Notes: generated by a model not told the origin, from the sequence alone. A DNA stretch of 64,000 nucleotides from Lumbricus rubellus (GCA_945859605.1 OX243820.1:32182880-32246879); one strand, 5' to 3'. Positions 50,625 through 63,310 are shown, counted from the first letter of the stretch. Program-made: numbers and translations.

Positions 50625-51000
50625 CCGGTGTCGCGTGATAGAGTCTCCTCCTAAGAGTATCCCCCGGAGCCCCTGGATAGTAGGCTATATTTTGAAATAA
50701 AGTATTCGTGGGTAGATAATATTTCCTCCGTCCACGAAATAAAGTCTCCCCGTTCAGCCTAATATGGGCTACAGTTGCATCAAATTTAGAGATGAGTTGC
50801 ATGAGCAGGCTAAACGGTTAGTTTACGTTGCCAGATTATTATAGCCTATAAGAAGAAAATTATATAGGGCCTAGGCCTAGTCTACACTTTTACATCAGAA
50901 ATAATTTCTTCCAATACCAGGTACATAGTTTCAGCCAAGGGAGACTCTGTTGCGGGGGGGGAGACTTTGTATCTGGGGAAACTTTATTTCGTGACACCGG
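50625..51000. mobile_element. TIR element with CCGGTGTC ends
   Basis: CCGGTGTCGCGTGATAGAGT on the left and the complement of CCGGTGTCACGAAATAAAGT on the right. A further ACGAAATAAAGTCTCCCC lies inside at 50734, so the element may have been duplicated in part. Confidence 0.55.
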
Positions 51001-51409
51001 AAAAACCACTTGATATGTCATGTCGCCTGTTACAGTAGTATACAAGCGGTGTAATAGGGCCCTACTTTCAGCGATTTATAATATAATATATCGCCTCGGC
51101 AATTGCATGGACTCGCGCATGGCATACTCAGCGGTCCCTCAAAAAGCCTACAGGTCAAGAATGGTGGAGAATGAGAATACTTCTGAATACAGGATGAGGT
51201 GCTCAATCTAGGCCGACGAGGATCTAGGATTAGAGCGGATTAAGGAACGAATGAGGTGACCCGGAAACAGCTAATACCGGCCCCTCTGAAACGCATAAAA
51301 AAACTTAGGCCCAGAGTAACGGTTCGTCAATATGGAATCAACCTTCCTGTTAAGGACTACTCGCTAAATACGATATCAGGCTATATAATTATATATTGTA
51401 TATTATTTA

Positions 51410-52024
51410 CAGGGTGGTCCAAAATAAACTGCACAGTGAAAGTTTTCTTGATATAATGTATAACAATTCAATGTTTAATGCCAGTTTTCTTGCGTATGAT
51501 GAAAGAATTTCCAAATAAGACATGGAAACGTCGTACTATCCTCATTAAAAAAATTGATACCGAAGGTACCACAGCTAGGAAGCCGGGTTGCGGACGTCCG
51601 AAATCAGCTCGAACAGATGCAAATATCAAGTTGGTAAGCGACCTTATCTGTAGCCAGGAAGACAAACCGCTAAGCCATAAGAGCCCACGGGAGATCGCAC
51701 GTGAAACCGGAATTTCACGTTCAACTGTTAAACGCATTGTAAAGAAAGATCTCGGACTTAACCAGTACAGGCGCAAAGTTGGACAGCAGTTGAACAGCGA
51801 TTGCGTTTCATTGACCGCGCAATTGATCAATGGCGTCGTTGGCTTCAATGCGTGGTCGAGCAGCAAGGAGGACACATTGAACATTTTATGTAACGAAATA
51901 CATCCATGTAATGTTACAGTAAAAATAATTGCTGTGTTCTTGTGATTTTTCACGGTTATATTTGAATTGGTCTGAATAAAGTACTATCAATTTATCATTG
52001 TGCAGTTTATTTTGGACCACCCTG
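51410..52024 (+). mobile_element. Mariner-like element, internally deleted
   Basis: Ends CAGGGTGGTCCAAAATAAAC and complement, flanked by TA; 615 bp. It is related to the element at 2668 by the terminal CAGGGTGG. Confidence 0.85.
51478..51945 (+). pseudogene. Mariner transposase remnant
   Basis: The frame contains MKEFPNKTWKRRTILIKKID, then GCGRPKSARTD (the GRP linker), then SPREIARETGISRSTVKRIV, a complete paired HTH region. At about 51780 it passes into the transposase C-terminus in another frame (FIDRAIDQWRRWLQ...GGHIEHF). The DDD core is deleted, leaving a DNA-binding domain with an unrelated tail. Confidence 0.85.
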
Positions 52025-52154
52025 TATATATACAACATAGGCTTCGGACATAGGTCTACACGCTTTCAAGCCACACTGCAGGCCCTTTAGGCCTAGGTCT
52101 ATATAGGGCCTATGCATTGAATAATTATATGCACACCAGTAGGCTACATTATGT

Positions 52155-52255
52155 ACATAAAGTATATAGAGCTAGAGGTCTATTATCCCAGTGATAACAT
52201 AATGTACCGTACATAAAGTAGAGCTAGAGGTCTATTATCCCAGTGATAACACAGA
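52155..52255 (+). repeat. Tandem duplication, about 50 bp x 2
   Basis: TACATAAAGTATATAGAGCT and TACATAAAGTAGAGCTAGAG are each followed by GGTCTATTATCCCAGTGATA. Confidence 0.85.
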
Positions 52256-52774
52256 AACACGTTTTTTGGCTGTAGGCTACAGACCTGTAATTATCAAATC
52301 CGTTAAAGCTGCATACATAGGCCTAGACTTTTATTTTAAACTTTTTCGTACGGCATGTTTCAGGTCGATAAGGTGTTTCGCAAAGTAGGCTATCCATCAG
52401 ACTGCAGTGTGTATTCTACAATATTGATCACAGCATCATTCATCGATTCCCGCCGGAATGTATCGCTTTTAATTAACAACGCACCATAAAATGCGAACTA
52501 AAGCAGCCGACAATGTACGCAAACACATGATTTCGCATAACATCAACATAATTTCTTTAACACAAACACAATCAATTATTATAAACGCACGCAACTAATC
52601 ATAAAGTTCACACCACGAAGTTCGTGCGCTATATAATTACTCTAAATTTCTAACGCAACAAACTAAAATGGCTGCCGGATGTGATGAGGTCGGAGGATTC
52701 ACTGAAAAGAAAACGTCGAATTTGCAGTTCGTAAAGTTCAAGAAAACGGAATAACAATCATGATTGTTAGACCA

Positions 52775-53045
52775 CTGTTATTCAATCATTGTTATACAAT
52801 CATTGGGTGCTTATGGGTTAGTTCATCTGATTTATTTTTGCAGTGCCGTCAGCGTTGTCATTGCACGTCTTTTCCGTGAGCTCAGGTTAGGCATCGTGAG
52901 GGTCGGTTAGGGTTAGAGTTAGGGTTAGTTTAGCCAGTAGAAACTCCGGTGGATTCATGGCAAAAGACACTGTGTATTTTTTTAAAAATAAATCAGGTGA
53001 ATTAACCTATAAGTACCCATTGTTATGCAATCATTGTTAAAGGAG
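52775..53045. mobile_element. MITE sharing a GGTTAGGG core
   Basis: Inverted arms (CATTGGGTGCTTATGGGTTA / complement of TAACCTATAAGTACCCATTG), extended by ATTGTTATACAATCATTG-like steps, enclose GCTCAGGTTAGGCATCGTG and GGGTCGGTTAGGGTTAG (52882-52930), the same core as at 37540. Confidence 0.7.
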
Positions 53046-54561
53046 AACATTACCGGCGTTATTCAAGCATTGTTATTTAAGTGTGATCATCGTTAGGCCT
53101 ATGCAACCACGTAGACGATAACAAGCAACTGCTGGTTCACAAAAAAAATTGGGGGTTGCTAGTTGAGGGGTAAAGGGGAGATCTCAATTGAGCATGTTCG
53201 TAAAGAATTAGTTTAAAATTTTCGGAAATTATTGATTCCTTGGAGGCTTTTAGTATAATAACTGACTCCACGAAATGACAAAATTAAAAGCTTATTTTAA
53301 TTAAACAAATAGAATAACATAATGAATAGTATTTAGGTACGCATAGGCCCTAGCCTATATGGAAACAATAATATTTCGCTGATCATAATAATATCGGAAA
53401 GACGAGGAATGCAGCTGAATCGAAACAATCAAAATCAAAATGACATGCAGTTGGAAAAACAATAAACCTAGGCTAATAGGCCGAACTTTGGCCATTCTGT
53501 GGCCATTCTGTAGGCTAGGCCTTCTCCTCTTGTTACAGTAGGTCTATAGGCTATATAATTATAGCCTACCTTCATTCAAAAGAATGACAATTCCAGGAAC
53601 ATTTTACAATTTACAGCATAACAGCTTCGCTATCTCAAACCTTTGGCTATACATGTTGTCACAAGTCTACGGATGATTTTACACATTATTCACACACGAA
53701 GCGATATTTACAGAATCTATGAGCCTCAAGCTTACACGGCCTTAGGCTTGCGTGTTGCACGGTTGCAGGTCTACGTGGCTTCAGACATTGCACGGCCTCA
53801 GGCTTGCACAAATGTCACGAGCTCACAGGATGCATAGACTAGAAAGTCATGTGAGAATAGCAATTAGCCTTTGATCTGCAATAAAATATGCCTCTCAATA
53901 TTGCATCTTACCGGAATTGCAATAATATTTCATTTTTATGGCAACTTTCAGGCTACGTTGAGGTAGGCCTAGTCTTATCAAAGATAAGGTTGCCGTAGTA
54001 GGCTCTGTCGGTGAAACAACCAATGGCTCCATGTATGGTAAGCTGATTATTGTGTGGCTTGGCGCGTTCAGCCAACATTAATGTCCAACAGGCTCAGTGA
54101 ATGCAAGATGTCAATAGGTAAACAAACAACTGGGGTGTACAGACAACTCTGACGCATGAAAATAGAATGAAAATCATGACCTAAATACAGTTCGACACCG
54201 AAACAAATCGTATTGTTTGATTGCTGAGGCAGAGAGGATGATAAGGATGGTTTCGTTGGCGATAACAAGGCTTGTAGGCTACATGAAGGCCTAAGTCAGA
54301 GGATTGAATGGGAGGTCTATCCCAGGTGTAACAGCGTACGGTGGAAATTCTTGAATAGCCGCGTCTTCAATTTGAAGCATGGGCAATGAAGGCCTAAAAG
54401 CGAAACTGAAATTGTATATAAAGGTTTTTTAAAATGCTGGATTTTCAAAGCACTGCGCAAACGCTCGAGGGGTAGACCCTAGGCTAATTGGGGTAACATA
54501 GCCTATTGGTAGCCTAGTCATCAACGATTAAAATCTTCTATGCTTTGAACTAGCATCGAAA

Positions 54562-54657
54562 AAGTAGGGGAAGGTTGCCAAAGATGGAACCCCTACGGAG
54601 GATCGTGGTCCATCTTAGGCGCTGGTCCATCTTTGACAACCTTCCCCTAGGCTACTT
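54562..54657. repeat. Hairpin-forming palindrome
   Basis: Arms AAGTAGGGGAAGGTTGCC/AAAGATGGA and their complement are separated by about 40 bp. It is a likely foldback MITE or the arm of one. Confidence 0.65.
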
Positions 54658-54794
54658 TTAAAAACCGCTCCACAAACAATGCAGCTTCAGCGTCAACTAT
54701 GGAAAAAACAATAACACATTGAAGCTTTGTTTTACCACCACCACCACTTAGACCAACGTGCGATTGTAATCGGAATCGTAAGCACCAAACTTTT

Positions 54795-54860
54795 AAAGCG
54801 CCACTCGAAAGTCGGACCCAGGGCACCAGCTTATTCACGAGCGCTGTTAATTCATCACAA
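54795..54860 (+). repeat. CACCAGCTTATTCACGAGCGC repeat family
   Basis: AAAGCGCCACTCGAAAG then CAGCTTATTCACGAGCGCTG. Related copies are at 39480-39540, 47585-47650 and 61150-61200. It is a separate dispersed tail; its source element is not seen. Confidence 0.55.
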
Positions 54861-54963
54861 AGAGATGCCGCCCGGTCCCTTCCCATCAAAGTTTTAGATG
54901 TATGGCATGGTCGATTGGGCATAGCTATGGTATCGGGGAGCCAAGTATCGTTTAGGTATGTGG

Positions 54964-55144
54964 CAGGGGCGGATACAGAAATTGGTCCGGAAATTTTTTG
55001 CCAAATCTTAGGACTTTTTAGTCATCCGGTCGGAAAGTCTGAAAAAGATATATCAATTTCAAACCGAATGGGGCGGGGGCACGATACATGGGCATTTCTA
55101 AATTGAGGAGGCATGGCCGGATTGGCCACCTGGATCCGCCTCTG
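54964..55144. mobile_element. 181 bp MITE with CAGGGGCGGAT ends
   Basis: Ends CAGGGGCGGATACAG and complement CAGAGGCGGATCCAGG, the same terminal type as the composite element at 18382. Confidence 0.7.
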
Positions 55145-55155
55145 AGATAGGGTTA

Positions 55156-55538
55156 GTGTCGTCTTATAGACACTGTCCAAAGATACTGCCTACGCTGGGC
55201 CCCGATACGATTATTCTGCCAACGCGGGTAGCCCATACACGATACATTGATACATCTGCTCCCGCCATTCATTTGCACTGGTTCTATATGCACGGACGGA
55301 CGATGGAGGAGGCAATCATAATGGTCGGACCTGACAACGCATTCAACATCAAGTTGCACTGTACCACGACGGGATCAGCACCGTGTTTGCTTATGTCAAT
55401 GCGTTCAGAACAGGAGACCAGCGCAGTTGGTGGTAACAGACAAGTAGCACGGTCGCCAAAGCAGTCTATGTGATCTATGGCTTCTGTGCCAATGCAAAAC
55501 AAACGTTCAAGCGTACGTACATTTTTCATAAGATGCAC
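55156..55538. other. Unrecognised ORF island with open frames on both strands
   Basis: A 380 bp stretch of balanced base composition between a MITE and AT-rich DNA. It is open on plus (55156-55473) and on minus (55538-55284). Neither product is recognised and splice sites are not clear. It could be a captured gene fragment or an old element. Confidence 0.3.
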
Positions 55539-55897
55539 AATAATAAATAATTACGGTAGTAGGTTATATACTTTTCAAAGTTTCAACTGGAGCAACAATA
55601 CAACTGCTTTGCGACAATAACAATTCACAATTCAACGTCATTATAACAATTACGATGAGATCATGGATGTAGGCTATAATAATAGGTTAGTTATCATAAC
55701 CAGCTATTAAAACGTAACACTCGCCTAGCAACTGATCGAAGCAGCTGAAGCTATGTGCATATCGCTGCCACATGCATGGAAAACAAGCTTTTCCAGTTTG
55801 TGAATGCATCCCCGCGTATCATGGGCTATATAGGCTATACATCAATTAGGCTACAACACGAGTTCAATTGAAAATAAATACACACTCTTGAAACATT

Positions 55898-55985
55898 GAG
55901 ACCTGTAAGGATTGACCTACTTTAATAGCCAATCACATTTAAACCTGTAAGGAATGACCTACTTCAATAGCCAATCACATTTAAA
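55898..55985 (+). repeat. Tandem duplication, 42 bp x 2
   Basis: ACCTGTAAGGATTGACCTAC...AGCCAATCACATTTAA occurs twice with two differences. Confidence 0.85.
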
Positions 55986-57204
55986 TTCCATAATTTCTAC
56001 GAAAAGCAAAGTAGGCTATACCATTTCTGAATAGGCTACTAAACCAAGGGCTGTAAGGCACGTATTCAAACATTAACTACTTTGGAGTAAATTCGAGCTG
56101 CGATAGGTGTGTGTGGCAAAAATGGGTCATGGACGATATATCGAAAGAAGCTGTGCTACGATCACAGTAAGCTATATAATATTATAATACAATGGCGTAA
56201 CAATTATAGCGAGCTCGTGACCATTCGAAGTTCCTTATGACAGCGCTGAACATTTATAGCATTTGGCCTAGCTTAGGCCGCGTAAATCTGAACAAAATGA
56301 GGAGAATTAGGCCTATCATGTAGGCTAGCTGATCATGGGTGTAGCCTGTAGGGCCTAAATGGACGTTAAGGGAAAGAATGTGCTTTCCAACAAGTCTATC
56401 ATAAAGAGGAATGTGCAAGTTAAGACGGTGAGCATTCGGCGGTGAAGAAATGTGCTATCCCTGTAATAGCCTATTAGAGAATTTTGCAACCTGAGTATAA
56501 GACTATCAGAGAAAAATTCTTTGTTAGGACAGTTACTGTAGCAACATCTGATCGGCTATGCTAGTTATGGAAAATATCGCGAAGAAGATAATTACAAAAA
56601 CAAGCGATTGTGATTGTATAGACTGCTCTAATGTTAGCTGTTTGTATCAGTCAGTCACCTGACCATAATGTGTTAGAGGAATCGGTCATGACCTGGAATA
56701 CGTGGTATAAAGAGAAAATGTGAAAATAATGAACGAAATTGTGAAAAGTCCAGTAATAGATGTCTATATATGGCAACGCTATAGTTATGTAAGCTTTTAT
56801 CTATAAGCGAGCTTACAAAATACCTAATTGAGACAGTATGGCCTAGTACCTTTTGAGTAGACTACAGAAATTGCAGAACATAATTTAACAACTCGGTAAA
56901 TTCCCTAAATGAAAAAAACACTGTTAAATCTTTTCAAGCACACTAAAATATCACTAAGCCTTCAAGGATGTTCGGAGTATTTAGAAAATGCAAGTTTGGA
57001 TAGGCATAGGGCACGAAAGACTGCAGGCATACAGAGCAGGTTCTGTATAGGCGTAATTTTCTACTTAACCCCTTACCGAATGATGCGTAGGATTTTCTAT
57101 GCCATTTACTGCACTTTGGGCGGTAAAGGATTGAACCATGTGGCCCATAAAAATTACAAGCTCTTGAAAATAGTAACACAGCGAGACTCCGCCACTGGTT
57201 GCAC

Positions 57205-57300
57205 TCTGCCAGACTGCCAGTGCCAGTCCCAAGCCTTGATAAAGGAGGAGGGCGACACTGATCATCATCTTCAATAATTTTACAGTGTCGTTAAACAGCA
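57205..57300 (+). repeat. TCCAGGCTTGG-family repeat, single copy
   Basis: CCAGTCCCAAGCCTTGATAA then AGGAGGAGGGCGACACTGATC and a terminal AGTGTCGTTAAAC. The last block also ends the copies at 11345 and 33020. Confidence 0.6.
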
Positions 57301-57755
57301 TCAACCCAAAAATGTAAGCTAATACAGCGATTCTTCTTAAAAAACGTTATTCACACAAGGTTTAAAGCAACAAATTAAACTGGCATGGCACTGCAATGCA
57401 TGGCTATATTAAATTGAACCCCATGATAGAATTGATCACCCCCTCCAATGCAATGTCTACCCGATCTCTACTTCGCCACCTTTTAATCAACGTACCCGTT
57501 TGCCTCGTGACCCTTGGGTCAGAGGACGTGACGGGAAATCGCGATGACTCGGCCGATGTCTCTTGTCATCTTTCGCGCTGATGCTGCGGTCAATCCCTAC
57601 AAAGCAGTTCATAATAAGCTGCGATAATACGCAACCACCGAATTCCTGATGAGATGCATCAATTTTTAATGCGCCCACGTGAATACCGCTTCGGCCGTCA
57701 CCTGAGCGTGGAGATAATGGCCGCGAATGAAGATCGATGAATATTTTAAGGAGAT

Positions 57756-57760
57756 CGTCG

Positions 57761-57815
<55 letters not shown>
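57756..57815 (+). repeat. (ATC)n array
   Basis: About 19 ATC units. Confidence 0.95.
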
Positions 57816-58821
57816 GACAGTGATGTGTGGCGAGGAAATTATCAGAAGCTGCACGGCGAGGAGGAATAAATTGACTGCAGATTTCAGCTTAGGTTCAAGT
57901 GGACGATTTCTCCATTTCGGTGTAAATGTCTCATTTGCATTCTAACAGAATCCGAGTTGTGTTCTATTTTTTACTCAGTGAAGCGTTTTCCTAGATCGCG
58001 AATCTACAATTATTGTTACGTCGAGTCGTCGACTTTCATTGATTTTTGCGGAAAATCATTTTTAGTTTTCACCGTATGTTTTCCCAGCATTTAACCATTC
58101 GTTGACTCTTGTGTAGATAGCCTACTCACTGATTTTAATTATAATCTTCAATAATATCAGATCTATTATAGGCCTACATGTACTCTGTTAAAAAAATCCT
58201 TTTTCGAATTCCTATTGACTGGGGCTTTGAATGCGTGATAAAAATTATGATAGTAGAGTCAATGTCCACAGTGAATTCTTAACTTTTTATATCCTTAACT
58301 ATATATAGATGACGACATTCTCACTCATCCGCAAAACACACTATTCTTGGTCTTCGCCTTTATCAATCGAATCCTCACTCATCCTCAGTTTCATCATCAC
58401 CGATCCTCGATTTTAATCGTTCGCATATCCTCATCTAGATCCTGATCAATCCTCCTGCACATACTCGTCAGTTTTCCTTCGAACAAATCAAAGTTTCGTA
58501 GTGGACTGTTCATGCAGCAACCCCATCATCAGGGTCGAACCCAGCAGGCCGTTCCCTAACGTCTCTGCCAACTGATTCTGGCAACAACGCGCAGCATAAA
58601 CTGAAAACAACCTGACCAACAGCTGTCTTGACAACAGCCCAAACAGCAGCCATGACAACAGCCCAACAGAAGCCCAAACGATAGCCCTCACAACTCACGA
58701 ACTCCGCTCAACGCTCTGCGCCCCAACCAGACACAGCGTCGGCGCCGCCATCACAAAGACTAATATTCATAATTATATCTACATAAGGACTCTCTCACTC
58801 ACTCACCCACTCCCTCTTTCA

Positions 58822-60060
58822 TCAGACTATCTCCATTCTTCGTCCGCCATTTTGTCTCGTGCCGGACATCGGCTTCCGTCCGGGCTTCTCAGCTAGCAGT
58901 CTCCTCTCGGGGCTGTAGTTGTTCCACAGTCCGCAGAGCACCTCACCAGCCACCACCTCTCCCATGTTGATTCCAATCAAACGCACGATAAACATACCGT
59001 CACGTCGAAGGTAGTTCTCCGTGAACTTGGCCAGTATGCCCGGCTCGCGCTGACTCGTATCGAAGGCGCGCAGCTGCTTGCGCACGTACTGGACCTGACC
59101 GGGCCAGTAGAGCGCCCGGAACAGCCACTGGAAGAAGTTGACGAGGCTGACGAGGGTCAGAAAAACGAACCACACCCAGACGAAGAGAAAGATCTTCTCG
59201 TTGAAGAGGTTGATGGTGAGCGCGCACTGGACGATGTAGTAGTGAAGCCGCGACTGGTGACGGATCTCGAACTCGCAGAGCGTCACCCGCGGGAAGCGCT
59301 CCGTCACCGTCCAGTCCTGGCCGCGCAGAAGCTTCTCGACGATGTAAGCACCGTAAAGATGGTAGTCGTTGATGAGCAGCAGGTCCAGCAGGAACAGCTG
59401 ACCCACGGCGTTCACGACGTACGCGATCTTCACGCTCAGGTAGGCCGTGATGAGAAAGTTCCCGTATAGACGTCCGCCGATGATACAGCAGACCTTGGCG
59501 ATGAAGTGCTTGATGCGGACGCAGCATCCGGTCCGGTAGTCCCTCTGCGCGAGCAGGTAGCGGTCCATCTGGTTGACGATGTACCGGATCGCCTTCTCGC
59601 GGATCTCCAGGTAGGACGCCTCGGAGCAGACGTGCGCCGCGTCCATGATCGTGCTCAGGTTGATCCCGGACCGCTTGTTGAGGAACCTCCAGATCTGGCA
59701 GGGGATGAAGGAGAGGACGCCCTGGAAGATGAGGATTAGCGGGACCCACTGGTAGTAGCTGATGCGCTGTTCGTGCGACTGATCGGCCAGCCGCGTGTCC
59801 GGTATGACGGTATTCATGTGGATGTAGTAGGTGTTGCTCACCCAGCAGACGGCGTTCGTGTAGTCGACGTGGCTGCCGGTGAACTCCGCCGGACACCAGC
59901 AGTTGATCGGAGACCCGACGAACTGCTTCGTGCTGACGAGAAAGGCAAAGAGAACCGTCAGGATGACCGTGTACTGGCGACTTAATCGGTCGACGTAGTC
60001 GTCGTCGACGTGGAACTTCAACTCGCGAATACTCAGCACCGATTTGAAAAGGCGATCCAT
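58822..60060 (-). CDS. INX: Innexin (gap-junction channel), single exon, 412 aa
   Basis: Complete ATG-to-stop frame with no intron. TM1 lies at about 30-46. Extracellular loop 1 has PINCWCPAEF and VCW (Cys54, Cys56, Cys72). The family signature YYQWV is at 102-106 and opens TM2 (103-125). TM3 is at about 203-230. Loop 2 has Cys262 and Cys279, and TM4 is at about 288-310. The C-terminal tail is short and basic. Innexins form gap junctions and hemichannels in non-chordate animals. Wording such as WCPAEFTGSH...CWVSNTYY is of the annelid/mollusc type. The CDS is clearly GC-richer than its surroundings, so another frame is also open for 298 codons (59000-59896), which I take as a shadow. The start was chosen because MDRLFKS just before TM1 is usual for the family. 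Confidence 0.96.
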   Translation of the reverse strand: MDRLFKSVLSIRELKFHVDDDYVDRLSRQYTVILTVLFAFLVSTKQFVGSPINCWCPAEFTGSHVDYTNAVCWVSNTYYIHMNTVIPDTRLADQSHEQRISYYQWVPLILIFQGVLSFIPCQIWRFLNKRSGINLSTIMDAAHVCSEASYLEIREKAIRYIVNQMDRYLLAQRDYRTGCCVRIKHFIAKVCCIIGGRLYGNFLITAYLSVKIAYVVNAVGQLFLLDLLLINDYHLYGAYIVEKLLRGQDWTVTERFPRVTLCEFEIRHQSRLHYYIVQCALTINLFNEKIFLFVWVWFVFLTLVSLVNFFQWLFRALYWPGQVQYVRKQLRAFDTSQREPGILAKFTENYLRRDGMFIVRLIGINMGEVVAGEVLCGLWNNYSPERRLLAEKPGRKPMSGTRQNGGRRMEIV

Positions 60061-60099
60061 CTTCGGGGTCTGTACTCAGTTGGGGGACACTTAAGAGGA

Positions 60100-60700
60100 A
60101 AATTGGACGGCCGATGAAAGAGAAATAGGAGCAAAGCCGAGAATGACTTCCCTATCTTACCATTCCGCAAGGAATGACGAAAAGTGAGCGTTGCTGAGTA
60201 GCCTAAACTAAGTTCTGCTAGGTTTAACTCCGTAAAGATTTGTTTGGTTCTCAGCCAAATTTTTCAGGGAATATCGCAGACACATACACGACGAAAAGCT
60301 ACCAGAATAACCGAAAAACCACTTCTCTAACCCACCATTCCGCACAGAATGAAGGAAAGCGTGAGTTGAGTTTAACCGGTTCTGATATAAACTCGTTAGG
60401 TTTAGCTATCCAGGATTCGTTTGTCGTCAGCCAATGACAAGATTCCTTCTGGAAATACGAAATACGGATCAGTTAGAGCACAAGTACAAGTAGTCCTTCG
60501 TCTGACCATGTTGCGCAGAGACCAGGAGCAGAAAGAGCATTAAGTTTAACCGTTCCAGTTAACCCTTTAGCAACCGAAAAGTACTAAATGGTATTGGACA
60601 TCCAGTATCCCCAGTCGGTAAAGAGTTAAACTCGTTTTGGTTTAATTGTGTAGCGCAAATTTCGTTCTGCATATTTCTCGAACAGTTATCTGAGGTTCAC
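60100..60700. repeat. Diverged repeats in the innexin 5' flank
   Basis: ACCATTCCGCAAGGAATGA (60159), ACCATTCCGCACAGAATGA (60333) and a weaker ACCATGTTGCGCAGAGACC (60506) each precede GTTTAAC and TTCGTTTG-like blocks at similar spacing (about 170 bp). They lie just upstream of the innexin start, so they may be in its 5' UTR or promoter. The innexin TSS was not identified. Confidence 0.55.
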
Positions 60701-62689
60701 TGAAGCTCCAATCGCTTACAAGTCCTAAAAGAACGTGGGCTGCATTCAGGCGAAGGAATCAATCAGGTCATCGATCTCCAATCGATCTTGTCTTCAACCT
60801 GCAAGAGAAAAAAAGATTAACCATTAACCATGCATTAACCAGAATCGAGCGGCACTTGAAGAAAGCGCTAGACAATGCTGACGTTTGATCGACACGAAAT
60901 CTATAACTAATTTACGACGGCTAATGTTTCTTCGATCAATAAATAAGCAGGAATAAAAAAATTAAATAACCATAATTGAGTTTTGGCCCCACTTATTGTA
61001 TACCCTGTTATAAATCCCAGAATTGTTCCGTTTGAGTTTCACTATGTCTCACATAGCTATATACATGTACAGTTGTACACGCAAAATCTTGTCCAGTAAA
61101 ATGGCTTTTATATCTCAATTTGTCCGAATACCGGTTAAGCTTAATTCAGTAAAGCCAAGCAAGGGCATGAGCTTATCCACGAGCGCTGCATCGTATGAGA
61201 GGGATTTGAAAGAGATCGATATAACCTATTCAGTGTAAGTCCTAGTCCGGTTGCATTTATGTACAGTATGCGCTTGTACATTTATAAGTATGCACAATTG
61301 TATTATATTTATATATTTTTTTATTTTTTGCACACATGCGTGTATGTATGTATGTATGTGCGTACATGTATGTATGCACGTGTGAAGGCGTGTAGCCTAA
61401 GTGTATAGGCCTATGTAGCCTATGTGTAATTGTGCATGATTGTGCATGGTTGTACAATAATGACATGCATTTATTTCTGAGTTATATAAATAGGTCCCTA
61501 ATATACATGTATATATACGGTATTGTTCATTTATGTGCTCATAATTATTCGTATGTGCATGTACAATGTATGCATGCGTATTTGCGTCTGTGTGTTTGTC
61601 TGCTTGTGTGTACGATGTGTGTGCACGTGTGCATACGTGTGTGTCTATAGATGTGCACGTGTGCGTGTTTTCCTGCGCTTTCATCATCTATCTGAATAAT
61701 AATAATATCTTCAATCAACGACAATAGATCTTCTGATAAACGATGATCGTCTGCTGCTGTCCAATATTCATGCGCAGCACAATATGGCCACCTGTCGCCT
61801 GTCGCCCATCACTCATCCTCCTCATCTCCTTTTGCCTCTTTGTTTTATGCTCAGCTTTCCGACATTAATTATATTAATTGAATGTTGTGATTTGACTTGT
61901 AAACAATGCACGGATGGTCATGACAGGTAATAAGGTTTTGATGAAGCGCCAGGCTGACCGCAGCTGCACGCGAGCGAAGGTAATTTTATACCGGTAGTGT
62001 AACTGTATTGAATCGTAGATGCAAGTGTAAATAATTATATCGATGTGTAAATGTAAGCTTAATTGTAAATGTTAGTGTGCATGGAATTGCAAGTGTATGT
62101 GCGAATGTTCATAATATATTATGTGTGAATTTAAGTGAAGATTAAGTGCAACTCTGTAGAATTGCATAGGTAGGTGTAAGAGTATAAAATTGTAAATGTG
62201 AGAATGTAAGGATGTACAAATTGTACATAGTTATGTGACTGCAAAATGTAATGTGGGCAGTAAAATAATGTAAATGAAAAGGCAATGGCTGTAATTTTAA
62301 ATGCAGAATTGTTAAAAGATCAATTCTGCACCAATGCCATTGCATTTACAGTTGCTTAAATGCTATTGTACAAAGTTTAAAATGCAAGTGAAAAATATTA
62401 GAGTAGTTGGCTTTAATTTAAGCGGCAGCATTCGCCCAACGCAAACATAATAGTCTATGCCTATCATTTTAGCATGAACAACGATACATGAGTGGCAGCA
62501 GACCTTTACAAGGAAACACGAAATATTGAATTCTATTGAAAACAAAAATAAGCAAACCCTCAGAACACAAATTGCATTGTTTGTATGTATGTTTTTTATG
62601 TCTAGCCACGAACAAGCGAGAATGTCTCACTCCCTGACTGCTGTACATGTATGTATGTATCTGTAAATGCTCTTGCATTTTTCTGGTAG

Positions 62690-62850
62690 CTATATCAATT
62701 TGCATAGCGCCTTTGCTTACTCCCACCATGGAACCGTGTCCAGAACGATGAACTTCCAAAATATCTCGGTGCATCCACGGCCTATGACTGTCAGCGAGCG
62801 CCTCTGAGTAGGCTTCCTTAACGAGTGCTACATAAATTATCGGTGTAAAT
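62690..62850 (+). repeat. SINE/LINE-tail fragment
   Basis: CAGCGAGCGCCTCTGAGTAG followed by GAGTGCTACATAAATTATCGG is the shared 3' tail. The upstream part is diverged (CATAGCGCCTTTGCTTACTCC at 62694 runs the other way), so this may be two tails head to head. Confidence 0.6.
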
Positions 62851-63194
62851 GAATGATTGAATGTCAAACATTGTAGCCTAATTGCTGTTCTTATCCGCTG
62901 TGACGTTTTAAATTAAGACTGGAATTAAAATCAAATTAAATTATAAAATTTCACTCTTATTTCACTTTAATTGCCGATTTGTAATCTATGTATCAAATCT
63001 CTCTTTTTATATTTCGGCCTGTCTGTCCTCATGCTCTTCGATTTTCATCTGTCGATAAATAACTTTGCTCTAATTTCGGAATGAAGTTTCACATCTCCTT
63101 GATCAGATTGGTGTCAGATTATAGGATTAGATTAGAAGCTATGGATCAAAAAGTACTGGCACATTCTTTAGATCAAGCAGTCTCTTAACAGACA

Positions 63195-63310
63195 TCTGTG
63201 CGTGTGTGTCTGTCTGTCGTTTGTCTGTCTGTCTGTCTGCCGGATAGGTGTGTTTTTCTGCTTGTCTGTGTCTGTCTGTTTGTGCATCTACCTATCTGTC
63301 TGTGTTTCTT
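63195..63310 (+). repeat. (CTGT)n array
   Basis: CTGT-rich DNA with TTTG variants. 63311-64000 holds nothing further I can identify. Confidence 0.85.

Noticed and set aside
56909..57277. A 122-codon plus-strand ORF
   Set aside because: Its last third is a dispersed-repeat copy (57205-57300), and the rest has no recognisable domain or codon pattern.
59000..59896. A 298-codon minus-strand ORF overlapping the innexin
   Set aside because: It is a GC-rich shadow in another frame of the innexin; its product is Arg/Pro/His-rich with no membrane segments.
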